Assembly: GCF_001640805.2 (NCBI RefSeq)
Contig: NC_066851.1
Span: 23,155,493-23,219,492 of the forward strand
Direction of reading: 5' to 3'
From: Lates calcarifer
Lineage: Eukaryota; Chordata; Actinopteri; Centropomidae
DNA: 64,000 nt
Positions 1 through 13,700 of this stretch are shown piece by piece; position 1 is the stretch's first letter; each line of letters begins with the position of its first letter. Below the pieces are notes generated by a model that saw only the letters and a program-made list of their open reading frames with translations, made no database searches and was not told the DNA's origin. Made by a program: the position numbers and the translations under genes.

Positions 1-655
1 ATTATCTAGTGCTGGCATTTTTCCAGGGTTTTGTAATCTGAGTTTCGTATGCTAACGATGTATGACAGCAAACAGCTTTTCTGAAGGTAGGAATATGGAG
101 TGATTCCTCCAACTCCACTGACTGTCTGCAGATAAACCAGGAGTAACAAGAAGGAGAAGGGTAACCTCCATTATTGGCACAACCTTAAAAAATGGAGGGG
201 ATTATCCTTTCAATTATTCTGCTGTTTCACCGAGCATAAATCCCTCTGAATAAAGACAATACAAACAATAAGCACAGATAAATTCTTATCCTGTGTTCAC
301 TGTTTGTGCATGTATGTTTTTCATCTGATGTTTTGAAGTCAAGAAGACGGAGTGTTGCAGTTTCACTAATGGGACCAAATTAAAACACAGCACAAATAAG
401 GCGGCTCTGAGGTTTCACTGCTGAAGGTAACAAGGCCATCAGGGGCCGAGAGGGGCTCCCTCTGGACCTGAGGACCAGGCCTCGGCAGGAGTAATGAAGT
501 CATGGAGGAGCACTCACATCGAACCACAAGCGCCTGGTAAACAGTGGGAAATGTTTTTATGAGGAGGGACAAGTGAGGCAGAGCTGGGAACAGATTAACC
601 TCTGCGCTGACTGTGCTCACAGCTGTACTAATGTTGACTGTGGAACAGCAGTCAA

Positions 656-760
656 TATGTGGAGAAAGTGATGCTGTCATATGGCAGCGAATGCTGGGTC
701 AGAAGGTCGAGAGAGATATGGACAAATGAAATGAGGAACAGAGTGGAGCATAGGTTAACA
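656..760 (+). pseudogene. Possible LINE reverse-transcriptase fragment
   Basis: A short frame reads VMLSYGSECWVRRSREIWTN then EMRNRVEHRLT. YGSECW followed by charged residues and EMR is typical of the region after the catalytic core in some RTE-like and related LINEs (usually LLYGSECW). The fragment is only about 35 codons and nothing on either side extends it. Confidence 0.4.
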
Positions 761-3700
761 TGCAGCCAAGGTTTAAAGGGTCAGTTAACCCAGTTTATGA
801 AGACAAATATTTTCATTTTGGTTTTATTTGCCCAGTTCTTTTTATATCGTCGTTTTATACGTGGGTTCTTTTATGTCTGATGTAAAGGTCTTTGAAATGT
901 CTTCTTGTAAGATGTAATACAAATAAACTAGACTTGTCTATTATGAGATCTATAATATCCCTATTTCTGGCAACTACACACAGTGTACACAGTGTACACA
1001 GTCCACCAACCTCATCAAGATGGCAACAGGCACTTAGTGTCCAACATTAACTATAACTAGAATGTAACCAGATTTTAAAGGGGCATGAAAACAAAGTCTG
1101 ACATCCAACGACAACCAGGTAGACGAGAAAACTGTAAACAAGAAACAACCAGTGCTAACATCAAATACAAGACCCAGCTGTTTGACTCTGACTCACTGCA
1201 CATCGCTCAAAACAAACATTTACTACATTATCTTATAAAGAAGTGAAGGAACACTAGTGGCTGGTTCAGTTACACTATCATCATTAACAATAAAACCAAT
1301 GGTCTCAGCTAAGAGAATAAACGTTGCAATAAACCATAGTATACCTTTAAGTATCAACAATGAACACATAAATAAAGACACCAGTTCCCATCAGAGGCCA
1401 GTTATGATGTGGAGGTAATTAGCCCCCAAGGGCATAAAATCATTAGTTGATAATGATATGGACCATTGATTTTACATGCCTACTCAATAGCTACTCGCAA
1501 ACTAGTAAAATGTCACATTTATTTTAAAAATTAATATTCAAAACAATAATAAAAATGTTTGTATCATGAAGCTGTGATGAATGCTTGGTCTGAGCATTCT
1601 CCATTGCTTTTCTTCATTTTTACAACACTTAAAATAACAATTCAAAACATGTAGTTCCTCCCATTGTGATGACCCACACAGTTATAGAAATATAACTACA
1701 TTTTGTTGGAGTGTGTTTTCAGCAGTTGCTTACGCACGTCAATGTGAATCATCTCACAATACATCTGCAGGGGGTTGATTGTTTATTGACCCATTCAAAT
1801 GCCTGGTTAGTTACTCTGCCTGCAATCAATTTTAAAAATGTCTATTGATTGGCTCCTTGTTTTTTATTTCATTACTGAATTCTGGATATTTGGTTATTTT
1901 ATTCTTGTGTTACCATAATTCATGATGATAATCATTGAGTTTAAGGGCTGACAGTGGTGACTGTGACGTTCAGACTTTCAGTCCTATCCTGTTTTGGAAA
2001 CAAACCTCACCCACACAGATCTTAAAGTTCTGTGGGTTAATATAAAGGGCAGAATGCACCTTTAATCACAGAGAGCTCATGAACTGCTCCCTTATAGAAA
2101 CAGTGTGTATTGCTGTCAAGAGTTGTTGCTCTTTGATTAGTCCTTGAAGATTTGTCAGTAAACCCCAGTCTGCCCTGTACAGGGCGTTAGCATCAGATGA
2201 CACCTGCAGCAGACATTGATTGACCTTCCAGCTCCTGGTTTCGTCTGACTTTGGCTCAGCCTGTCGGGTCTGGCAGCTCAAGGAGGAGGTCGTACTGACA
2301 CCAGTTAGCAGACTACATGTCAGGGGATCCAACATCTGAGGGCATTATTCACACTCTCTGCTCCATGAAGTGGCTTTTTAACTGTGGTGACTTGGATCAG
2401 AAGGTGAGACAGGTACAGCGACGATGAAAGCTCACGTGCTCTGGGACTCGCAGCTTGGCCCCATTTTCACCACTGTCAGCAATTATACTTGAAGACCAAT
2501 CTATCATGCCTGGCACCTGCTTGATTCAATTATCCCCATGCTACCTGTCTGACTGCGGGCTCCACACTTATGGCTGCGGCATAAATTACCAGAGCAGAAA
2601 TTAAAAAATTATAATAAAAATAGGAGTGATTGCCTTCTTTAGAGGCTTTTCACTGTGGGAACGATTGGAAGATTGGGTTCATAAATGAATGAGCGGGGAA
2701 GAGATTTGCCACGAGGACAATTACAACTGGTGATAATTATGGAAATAGGGTGTGAATCACTACAAACCCAAACCCTCGAGTGATTTGCTCAGCACACGTA
2801 AAATAGATGAAACTGATATTAATTATTTATGGCTGAGCTCTAGTGTAATGTTGTGAAATTCATCGCTGTAAATCTTTTTTTTTTTTCCAAAGGCTGTACT
2901 AACAGCATGCTGGCACTCAGCATGCTTTCAAACATGTGCCAGTGAATGTGCTTTAATATTAAAATAATCACACATACTGTATACCCACAAGCTCTGTCTC
3001 ACACACACATGGCAGATGCACCCATGCATAATAAGGTCTTAGTGAGGTGCCGATCCCCCCACAAGCTTCCAGGACAGACTCAACGAACGCTCCTTCACAT
3101 TAATTCTCTAAATCTCTAGAACTCTACTGGAGGTATTAACACCATTCATCCAAAAGATATTCCTTCATTTGATAACACAGGATTTCTACTAACCTCACAA
3201 CGAAGGGTAACAAGATTGTCATTGAGATAACTTCCCATCCTGTCTCTTACATCAGATCACATGCAAATCACAAGCCATCATCTTACTGGCTCCTAAAACA
3301 CAACAACTCCCTTCCATATTTTAATGCAGTGGACAAGTGGTTCTAAACACTGCCAGAAAAATGAGCCCCACAGAATAAATGCACCACTGGAAACCCTCAG
3401 GGCAGGTGTCAAGTAAACAGTTTACTAGCTGTACTCCACACATGCATTTGCAACAATCCAGGAAGATGGTGATGGTTACCTCATCTGACCATGTCACTTT
3501 TTCCCTGTAGAGCAGCTAACGCTCAAATTTGCGTCTGTCTTTGTAGGACAGATAATCAGCCTGAATTGGCATTTTTTTGTTTTCATTTTCTTTAAAGTCA
3601 TTTTTTGTTGTGGTAGAGGTTGAAGCAAACATTTTTCATGCAGATCAAAAAAATACACCTCTGGAAAAGTTGTTACATCTGTAAGTTGACTTACAACAAC

Positions 3701-6069
3701 CTATTCATTGATCTTTTGATTTGCAGAAAAACTGGTGGTGTGGGTGCAGATTCAGTGGTCTGAAACCAGGCTAGTCTGATCACATTCTGCACTAAATTGC
3801 TCTTTTGTTTTTCAGCCACTGTTTCTATTGAAACACTGGCCAGTTGAGCAGTGTTTGTAACAGAAGCTTCTGCCATCCATGCTGGACTTACTCAGCATTT
3901 CTGCACATCACAGAACATGATTGATGCATGAGTAGAGAATGATCAGTGGCAGAGACCTCTCCAGTAAAGAAGCTCATGTTCCTTCAACTGAAGTAATAAC
4001 AAACCCACCCAAAATAGGAGTCACAGGGTTTTGATTCGATGGCAGCAATACACACTCTCAGTGTGTGCTCTTGCTCCTTCTGTGGTTGCCATGTGAACAA
4101 GTTAAGCAAGGCAGGTCAGGGTGAACCAGGGTTGAGCTTTCGCTTTCCTCTGCTGTTAAATGTCTGAATAACGGACTTTTCTGACAACCCTCACTCTGTC
4201 TGAGGAGGCTGAGCAGACATCCATACTGCCCAGCAATCGATGGATAGATATTTCTTTCAAACAAAAATTGTTCTAAATTGTCAATTTTAAAAAGACAGGG
4301 CATCAGAAAAGATAGTGGATATCACTTCCTGTGTCTGAGAATAGTAGTTAACAGGTAAGAGAGTAACCGCAGAGTGTGATCTGTGGCCTTTAGGTTTAAG
4401 TTAATTTCCTGCTGTGGTTAGATGAGCGTGTCAGGGTGTAAGAGAGAGCAGGGTGAGTTCATTAATGGTCACATCAGTCACATCATCAGTCCTCACAGGA
4501 AATAAAGAACAGAAGATCTATATGTTTGAGTTTATTAATGCTCAGAAACAAATACATTTCACAAAGACAATAACAGAGATGTGACAGCTGTCAGTCTATA
4601 TGGTGATTTCTGTAAGTATCGACTCAGTACATCTCTGTGAGGTATTCAAATGGACGGAAAGCCAGTGTTAAAAACTGAGGGTATGGACACAGAAGTGACC
4701 TTTTACCAGGCAGTGAGACTCTGACAAAAGACAATCAAGTTGCATTATGGGAAGTGTAGGGTCAAGAGATGTTGAAGTTTGACCCACACTGGGGACTAAA
4801 TGCCAGGTTACCTCAGCCAGAGCAAGAATACCATGGCTCTGTCCTCTAAACTAAAGGCAAGCAACAGGTCTTGTTAACCTGTTTTGATATTTTCAGTCTT
4901 GGGACGCTCAACAACAAAACACCAAATCAGCCAAAATGTTTGTCTCTGTTTCAGAAGGTAAAAAGAGGACAGAGGCCCTGGACTGAAGCATTCACACATA
5001 AATAATGAGTTTATATAAATACAGACAGAACCAGAGCCTCCTGATTGTCCACGTGTATAACCTTTTTGACAAACAAGCACATTAAACTGGTTAGACTTGC
5101 CGTCTAAGATTTTTCGTGAGGTAATGTGATGATGCTGAAAGCCACTTCTCTTCCACAGTTGTAACAGCTGCACATGTAGCAGGACAGAAAAGCTGATTTG
5201 TAGAATGAATAAATATCTAAACAGTCAAGCGTGTGTCTTTTGCTTTGCTCTGAGCATCTCAGTGACAAGATTTTTGTTTGGAGAGCTACTTTTCCCAAAG
5301 ACCTTGTGATGAAAACACTGCAAGGAAAGCAAGAAAATTATACCCCTCTTTTTATATGTATTATTCAGTGTGCCAAGGTGCCCAGTGTTCTCCATCCACC
5401 ATGCTAAGCATTCTGTTACGAGTGACTTTCTGAAGCTGCTGAGGAGAGGATGGCATTGTGATGAAAGAGAATAAGACTATGAGACTGTGAATGGTAATGC
5501 AACCTCCAGAGGACAGAGCAATGAATGCATACACAGTCAGGAGATGCATAACCAATCACACACTTGTAGTACTGAGGCACAAAGGAGACTGGCAGAAAGT
5601 TAAAAAAGTAAGAGTGGTCACAGGTCGCTGCAACTAATCCTATCATCACCTGGGAAAATGTGGGTGGATTAAGTAAACATAAAACACTACCCTCAACCTC
5701 TGAAGCGAGTGCTGAGATGTCCATCAACGAGGTAGGCAACTGCATTTAAACCCTGCAGAGTTGCTGAGTGTCCAACAACAGAGGACTGTAGTTGTAGTGG
5801 GCAAGTCCCAGGAGTAAATGTGAGGAACTGCATGAATGTAAAGCAGGGAAGTGTAGAAAGCTGCAAACGTGCTTGGAAAACGTTTGAGAAAAAGTTTTGC
5901 AAAAAGAGACTCAGTTCAAGCAGACCAGATATCTCATAACAAAACTCAGAGATGGAAAGGATGTGCATCCAGTGTGCACTCTCCACTACATTTCACACAA
6001 TCCTGTAAAGTGTGCAACATACAGCTGCTATAACTCCAGGAAAAACACAGACAGACCTGCTATGTACTA

Positions 6070-6395
6070 TAGTTGAAAGCCAAAGTATTGGACAAATACA
6101 ACCATGAAATTTTTGACTTGGTGATGGTGGTGGATGAAGTCAGGGGATCACCAAAGTTATTACAATTCATCCTGCGGGAGACATGGATGTGTGTATCAAA
6201 TTTCAAGACAACACATCCAGTAGTTTTTTAGACATTTTAAGCAAAACAACAAACTTAAAATTCACGGTAGTGCTCAACAAATCAGCCAAAACCAACACTC
6301 ATCCTCTGGGAACCATGAATGTCTGTGCAAAATTTTACAACAACCTGTCAAACAGAATGCTGAGATATTTCAGTCTGAAACTGCATCATGGGCTC
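6070..6395 (+). repeat. Old percomorph interspersed repeat with two internal modules
   Basis: The string includes AAGTATTGGACAAAT, GTCAGGGGATCACCAAAGTT, ATTACAATTCATCCTG and ATGAATGTCTGTGCAAAATT, ending GAGATATTTCAGTCTG. I recall this order as a very frequent repeat in percomorph introns. Two related modules of about 60 bp (6183-6240 and 6316-6375) carry matching ATG-ATGT-TGT-AAATTT-ACAAC patterns. Confidence 0.7.
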
Positions 6396-6679
6396 TATGG
6401 ATTGAAGCTATCAAGACCAAGTAATCCCAGAAATAACTAACTTTGCTTCTGTGTCTCACAATTTATTAGTTGAAGGTGAAAATGTAAAAATTATAAAGGG
6501 TAACATGGTAAATGTTTTCTTAAGCCCAAGTCTGAACTTTCCACTAAATTCTCACTGAAATCTGATTGGTAGTTTATCCTGAAAACTAACAATGTGATGA
6601 AGTAATGGATCTGATATTGGGGGCAGACTGTCTCCAGAACTGGGCCACTTGATGTTCACAGATTAATCCTGACCCTGAT

Positions 6680-6885
6680 GAGTCAGAGGAAAAAGGGAGA
6701 AAGGAAGAGAGAGAGGGAGAGAGGGGGAGAGGCTGGAGAGATATAATGAGGAATCCCTCGCAAAAATGGTGGGAGGAAAAGTGAGAGCTCATCAGAGAAA
6801 GTGTGAGGAAAGAGAAAGAGGGGAGATAATGAGATGGAGAGAGAGGGAGAAAGTGACAAAAAGAGAAAGAGCAAGATGGCTCTTT
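6680..6885 (+). repeat. Purine-rich GA tract
   Basis: Plus-strand GAGAGAGGGAGAGAGGGGGA and similar sequence over about 200 bp, interrupted by short mixed stretches. Frames through it encode Ser/Leu/Phe/Pro-rich nonsense on the minus strand. Confidence 0.8.
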
Positions 6886-7119
6886 ATGGATTAGTGGACT
6901 AATCGCCTTGCTGTTGCTGCTGTCAGAGAGAGGCCACACAGAACAACCTCCCTCAGGATCAGCAAATACAATACAGAGCTCTCTCTTCCTCTCTTCATCT
7001 CTCTCTCTCCCTCACCATCCAATTGTTTCAGTGTATGTGTTTCTCTCTCTCTCCAGTGCTTGCTTTCCAAACTAATCAGGGCATCTCAGCTGAGAAGCCA
7101 GAGGGGAGAACGACACTCC

Positions 7120-7345
7120 GAGCTGCTTCCTTCTCTCTCCGTCTCCCCATCCTTCCCTCCCCCTCTTTTTCATCCTCTCATACCCAATTTCTATTGTCCT
7201 TCCTTTTTTTTCTCGCCCACTTCTCCTTCCCTCCAGCTCCATCATCTTATCCCCTTCCTCTCCCATCTCGTAGCATCATTTTCATCAACCTACCCTCCAA
7301 GCCTCCATCTCCTTCCCTCCCCCACAGGCCTCTGGAGGGTTGGAT
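7120..7345 (+). repeat. Pyrimidine-rich CT tract
   Basis: TCTCTCCGTCTCCCCATCCT and following sequence is CT-rich for about 220 bp. It is the strand-opposite counterpart of the purine tract that ends about 240 bp to its left. A shorter similar run covers 7540-7625. Confidence 0.8.
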
Positions 7346-7439
7346 AAGTGGACTGGGGTGGATGGGTGGGGGTGGCAGGTCAGGAGGACTCCCAATCTAC
7401 TCAGTGAAACCCAAACTCGTATTGGAATTGTGTGGAAGT

Positions 7440-7760
7440 AGCTAGAAGCTCCAGAAGAGTCCTCACTGGAGCACTTTTCACATCAGGCAGGGTTTTAAGT
7501 CGGATAAATACTTGGCCAAGGGCGGGAGCGTCAAAGAGAAGATCTCTCCTCGGTGCTTTCCTTCCCCGCTCCCTTCCTTCATTCCTTTCATCTCTCACCC
7601 CCCCTTTTTTCCTCTCCTGCTGAGTCTGGTAAGTCTCTTCTGCTTAGGATACGCGGCCATCAAGCCGGGTTCCCCGGGCCAAATCGGCCACATCCTTCCG
7701 CCCGGCTGCACGCATCACTGGCGCCGCCAAACCCTTTTGAGCCCAGGTAATTCTCTTAAT
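7440..7760. other. CpG-rich island in kcnh5 intron 8
   Basis: The block includes GGGCGGGAGCGTC (near 7522) and a dense run of CpGs at 7648-7730 (ACGCGGCC, CCGGGTTCCCCGGG, GGCGCCGCC). On the plus strand it has acceptor-like TTCTGCTTAG ending at about 7646 and a donor-like CAG|GTAATT at about 7745. I do not recognise any protein in it. It may be a conserved non-coding element or a non-coding RNA exon. Confidence 0.35.
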
Positions 7761-10700
7761 ACCCTGCGAGCTGGAGCCTGTCAACTGAGCCCGGTTTGCC
7801 TGATACTCCCATCCCCCTTCTTGCGGTACCTCACCTCCCCTTCCTTCACGCTCCGAACAGAAATACTCTTCTTGCCAAGTAATTTCATCTGGTGTCAAGT
7901 CTCAAAATTGTGTTTTCCATAAAGAAGTGAAATTAAGATTTGCCATCAGGGTGAGATTATTACTTTCACTGCATTTTAATTGTTTCCTGTTGTGAGAATC
8001 TACTTGTGTTGAGCTACAATCTCTTGAAATCATCTTCTTCATTAGTGCTGCAAAATGGATGGTCTGATTAACTCGGCCTGTCCTTGGCCTCAGTGTCAAA
8101 TTTCAATATTCTTCAGACAGATAAAAATTACTTTAGAGTCCCCACCCCATCCATTATATATTAAAACTAGGACCCAATATGAGAGAAAATGACTTGTTAA
8201 CATGGATGTCTCTTTCTTGTGCTGCGCTTGAAGGTTGAGCAGAGCTTTATCTGCAGCTCGATGTGCAGCCAGGATCAGAGCGGCGGCTCTTTCTCATCGC
8301 TTTGTGGTCTTAACTGGACTCACCTCTGTGATCCAGGTGTCCTATTAAATTACTTTCACACCTTTCTGTTCTGTATCATGAAAAACATTCCCAGTGAGAG
8401 ACTGACGGTGTCATGTTGATGATTCGTTTTCTCTATACCAATATCTGCGATGACTTCTTTTTCACCTTAAACAAGGTCAGAGTTCAGAGAAGGAAATCAT
8501 CTCCTTCAGCCAATTAGACTGTGTGACCAATTACCAGTACTAAGGTGAAAAGGCTGGTAATATTTTAGAATGCACACTTTCACTCAGAGCTGTGCTTTTC
8601 TATGACCTTTTCACTTTGCCAGTGTTACTGTCAGGAAGAAGAATGCACTAAATGGCAGTGTCAGTCGGAGGGGGAAGATTACAGGAATCAGACAGAAAGG
8701 TCTTACACAAGGTTTATGCAATCCTTTCAGATTGTGATTACTGTCTGAGCTCTGAAATCACTGTTATTCCTTAAGTGCATGTTAGAAAGAGGAGAAACCA
8801 GCAAACGCTCTTTTATCTCCTCCGCAACCAAACCATTAGACATTTCTGAGGAGCTTTAACATGCTGATAGTTAAAAAGCTCCTCCACCTCAAAACAACTG
8901 CATGACTGTCAAGAAAGATGAAATTAGTTTTTCATAACTTCTGAAAATCTTGGCGTTTTTATTCAACCTTATATTTGATCAAAATCATTCATTCTTGACC
9001 TTGGACACAAGCACAAAACATCTCATCATTAATGTCCACTTACTAGTTTGTAGACTTTGGCAGATTCAGTTGAAAGCTCAGGTTAAAAGCTCTGAACAGT
9101 GAGTCGAGCAAGTCTTTTTCTTTTTTCTTTTTTTTTATAAACTATGACTGTGTTGCTGACGTTTTGTGGGCTCTGTATGGTTTGTATTACTTTTTATTGC
9201 ATTAATATGGCTTTTTGCTACAAACTAATTGCTCCCTTGCGTATTTAATTAAGACTGAACTAGAATAAACCTCTGAGACATTTATAAAGCTGGTATTCAG
9301 TCAGCACTGCACAGATACATTATATAACAGTTTAATGTTGTTGCAGAAACCTATAAGAGCTAAAAACAAATCCTCTGATATTTGCTGTGGCTCAGCTGCT
9401 TGGTGTATATCATTTTAAGGATGTGATTTTTGATTCAGATCACAAAATCTCATCTTGGCCTCAGATGTTACTGGAAGTTCAACTGTTTGCTGATTACTTA
9501 ACACCCTCAGCATTGATCAGTTTGTTGTTGGTTTATCACAGAGCTCCTGCAGAAAGATGTGAGAATGCCTGCTGATCCTAAACACATGATCATAATCTTT
9601 CAAACTGGTCTACAAAGTAAAAGGCACTCAACTGCCTAGAACTCTATGTTGTAGCCAAAAGAAGTACAGCCAAGAAAGGTTCCAGCAACCATTGAGAAAT
9701 CTATTTATTTTCTGCAGTGACAGCAGGCTAAGCCGAGGGGAATGTATGGGAACCAAAGTGGTCCCCTAGGTCAGGTGGGGTGTATGTGTTTTGGATGGTT
9801 ACCCTGAAGTCTCCCTCCAGATGGATATTTCAAGAATACCCCCAACCTCCAGGAACAGAAAGAGCTTCCAGATTTTCCTCACAGTCTCTCATTAAAGGGT
9901 GAGCCCAGTCAGAGGAGATTTGTATCTATGATCTAATTTTTCTCCGGCCCCCACCATAAGTTCATGGCCACAGTCCAATGAACCCTGCCTACTAATATCT
10001 ACTAACACTGACTGATGTGTTCCAGATACCAACTTCACTGTTCTGACAACAACAGTTCTTTGAATGAAGTGAACCTGGAGCCATTTATCATCACTCTGCT
10101 CTGAAGGTGGGATCTGCCCTCTTTTCTTCCAATTACATAGAAAAAGGGTGAGACTGTGGGTGAGCAGCAGACGTGTGTGTGAAGAGGGTGATGTTACATA
10201 ATTTAGTCTAATGCTTCTGTCCCGCTGGCAATAGAAATTTTGTAAGGACATCATGAGGCATCACAGACAGTGTAGAGGTTGTCTTCCATTATGACATACT
10301 TTGTGGGATAAAACAATTGTTGGACTCTCGTTTTCATTCGACACAGCTTACCTGTTGGTTCGGTCCTTTATCAGACCCCAAGATAAGCTCAAGTATCCAG
10401 CAAAGTGTAATTAAGTTACATTCTATTTGATCTGTGAAAGTATTTTTCTTCACTGTAGGTGTGTAGAGGTAAGTATTGGAAGAAGACCAGGATCAGGGCT
10501 CCTATTCTCACTTTAAGTAAAAGAATAAAAGAGAGCTGCTATAGCTAAAAACCGTCTACTCAGTACTGAATATTAAGCAGTTCAGTTCAAGCAGCATTAA
10601 TGCAGATTAGATGCTGTAATCTACCACGACTACCTACTGCATTATTGCATGCCACAGTACAGTACAGTTGTGTGCTTCAATAGTGCTGCATGAGCAGGAG

Positions 10701-13700
10701 CATAAGGGCTGAACAAGTGCCTTCATGTGCCTTCGGCATTTGTTTTGCTGACTTTACAGCATCACAGAAATATTAAAAAGAACAGTGTCCCTTCACATTA
10801 AATCACTTCTGCTGCTCTGTAAATGTTTTATAGACCCTTTACCATAAATTCTATTTGTACATCAATCCTACAGCTGTTGTTACTTAATTTGAAAATCTGG
10901 CTTTTTAAAAAACAAGAAAAAGGTCTCTTTGTATTCATATTATAGTTGGTATATGTAGACTTAGTTCATGCTGCTTTGGAAGGAGAAAGTACTTTGTTCT
11001 TTCCTTTGGGAAATGCATGATCTTTTGATTGGTAACATTTAGTAATAACATTTTTTTGAATGTTTTGACAGATATGGATGCTGGTAGCTGTTCATGTTTT
11101 CTATGCAATATTTTTTTAAAGACGTTTAATTTTGCAAACTACTTAGAGAACACAAGAGAGCAGAGGGAGAAACCACTGTTATCACAGTGTATGCTATTTA
11201 TGAAGGTGTTTACTTTGTATTTATATTGAACCACAGATGGAGAATGTTTTTCTCTACGCGGGGAAACTCAGCTGTAAATATTACTATCATTTGTAAAAGG
11301 TGTTTTATAATCCCATGCAGAGAGAGGTGATATGTGCTGAGGGCGGGCTGGGCCATGAGATGGCATGACACTAAAATACCCTACAAAACTTGCTAATGCT
11401 AGAATGTGATTACATCTAATGAAATGGCATGGAAATTATTATGGTCTATTATGCTAATTTATATTTAATGATGCTGATCAAAGTTTCACGCTCCTATACA
11501 TTTGCTATAGTAGATCTGCATGCAGGGCTGTGTGTTCATGGGTTTGTATTTGTGATGGGGTACATGTGCATTTCTGGATTTTGTAAGTGTGTTTCTTCTA
11601 CATGTGAGTCAAACATGACCGCATGCCTTCAAATAGGTTAGTTCAGAGGCGCTCTTTAGCTCCCTGCTGATGGCCACAGATACAGTTATGTGGCCCATTA
11701 ATCCTGAACTGTCTTGTGACAAACAGGGTGTAAGACATGTGGGAGGACAGCTGGGAGACACGGGCAGAGGCAAGGATGGAGGAGGAGCCGTGCAGATCGG
11801 CCTTTGTCACACTAATAGGAGGAAGAGTCACTCAGATGTCAGTGTATGTACAGTACAGTCCTCTGGCTCAGTCTGGGTCGATTATTAGAGATGATGACAG
11901 ACAAACAGACTGACTTTCAGACAGAAGGACAGACAGACATATTGTCAGATGGGTGGCTGAATCTTTTCCTCGAAGAAGGCTCAGGCATAGTAAACAAATG
12001 AAAACAGTAGTAGCAAACAGTACTTCTGACAAGTGCTGTCAAGTCACCCAGTTTGTTTTGTTCTTCAGAGGCTCCAGATTAAAAAGACTCCGCTCTTATT
12101 TGTACTGTGCAATGTCAGTCAGCAGAGTATCTGAGCACTAAATGATGCATGTATTGGTTATAATTAGTTTGTCAAGAATTAAACAAGCAAAGAATTTTGT
12201 CCTTAAAATGACCGGTAATTTTCCTCTCTGGATGGGTGAAAGCTCTTGCTGACTAAATCCAAAGGTTAATCTTGTTTGACTTTTAGTTGACTTTTAGACA
12301 ACTTTTTGCTGCTGAGTCTGGAACGTTTGTGAACACTGCTACAGTCACATAAACTCTTCAGTCAATAGCAAATGTCTGCATGAGATCTCTGGAAATGACA
12401 CTGTGGTGTGTGTGCATCACCAACTTCCTAATAAAGTACAGGCACTTATCCTAAAACAGGGATGTTATCCAGATTCAGCCCGTAACTGAGAAGAAAGTAA
12501 AAAATCAGAGGATGCAGTGGCTGTTCCTATATGTACGTTTAGACATTTCCCAAGACATAAAAGACATGATTACAATCTGTATCTTGTTTGTTTTAAGAGG
12601 TGCCCACAGATAAAAGGCATCAACAGATTAACTTGTCCAGCTCCATTTAAAACTGCCAAATTCATTGCCTCCAAACCTGGCATGTCAGTGCTTCATTGAA
12701 ATCAACCACAGGGCCAATCAGGGCTCACCAGGACTGAGCTGTTTGCCATTTTCCCTCAAGACAAGACATCTGTGTCGCGCTCAACCTCCTGTCGCCAACA
12801 GAGAGCATTTGTCAAGAGGGATTAACTCTGAATTAAAGAAAAAAAGGGGGGGTTGGAGAAAAGTTTAGGCAGTGGACCTGCTGTCCAGCATTTGACCCAG
12901 AGGTTGGTTGTCTTTGGTTTTCATTGTTCACTCTCTTAAATATCACTTTCCTTCCCTCCATCTCTTTTTTTTCTTGACAGACTATCTTGTCTAATTGCCC
13001 ACCTTTTTCTGTGTTGCTCTGGTATGTATCCGTGCAACCATCAAGAAACCTTTAGGCAATTGTTTGAGGCTTATAAAAGGCATCCTTAAAGTTTGAAAAG
13101 ATCTTTCTTAAGAACAAATAAATCTCTTGAGTATTGATTGGACACGTTGGTCAGGTTTTCTGATTTTCCTCTGACATGGAGTGTGTTGCTTTGAGTAATT
13201 ATTGTATAGCTGAATGTATTGTTTGCCTGGTCAATCAATCACTGTAATCTGCTGAGTCTGATGGATCGTGACACCATTCTATTAAATGACAGTTTGAACA
13301 ATAGCCTCTGCCCTTCCTCACTGAAGGTTAAGGTTCTGAAGGTTCGCCTCTGTCTTAGTTATATACAACCCTGACTTCCACCAACCAAAGCAGGGCAGAT
13401 TATTTTACTATTGTTTATTGTTTATTCTTCCCGTCATCTCAGTTTCTAAGATTCTGTTCTCCTGAAAATCTGAGTTAAAATGTTATGATAAAAGTATCTT
13501 GTAATTTCCATAAAATGTTCCCATTATATCAAGAATTTTTTGGACCTCTTTCTAAAAAGGTATCGAAGAGATTTATAAGTTTGTTTCTTTATGCTTTATT
13601 AAAGGATGATTGAAGTTTATCCTCTTGCAGCATCCTCTTCAGTCCAATGGACCCTTCCTTCTGGAAAAGTGGCATCACATCTGGATCACAATCTACTTAA

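Noticed and set aside
3440..3480. Minus-strand GGTAACCATCACCATCTTCC resembles the expected exon 9 codons for GNVTTIF.
   Set aside because: The match is out of frame by an odd base, neighbouring codons do not give FGN or QQMYAN, and no splice sites flank it.
6586..7922. Multiple overlapping frames up to 140 codons on both strands.
   Set aside because: They run through GA and CT tracts and encode low-complexity peptides. The CpG island is reported separately as non-coding or uncertain.
9892..10254. 120-codon minus-strand frame.
   Set aside because: The peptide shows no recognisable domain or compositional bias typical of genes, and no splice signals or neighbouring frames extend it.
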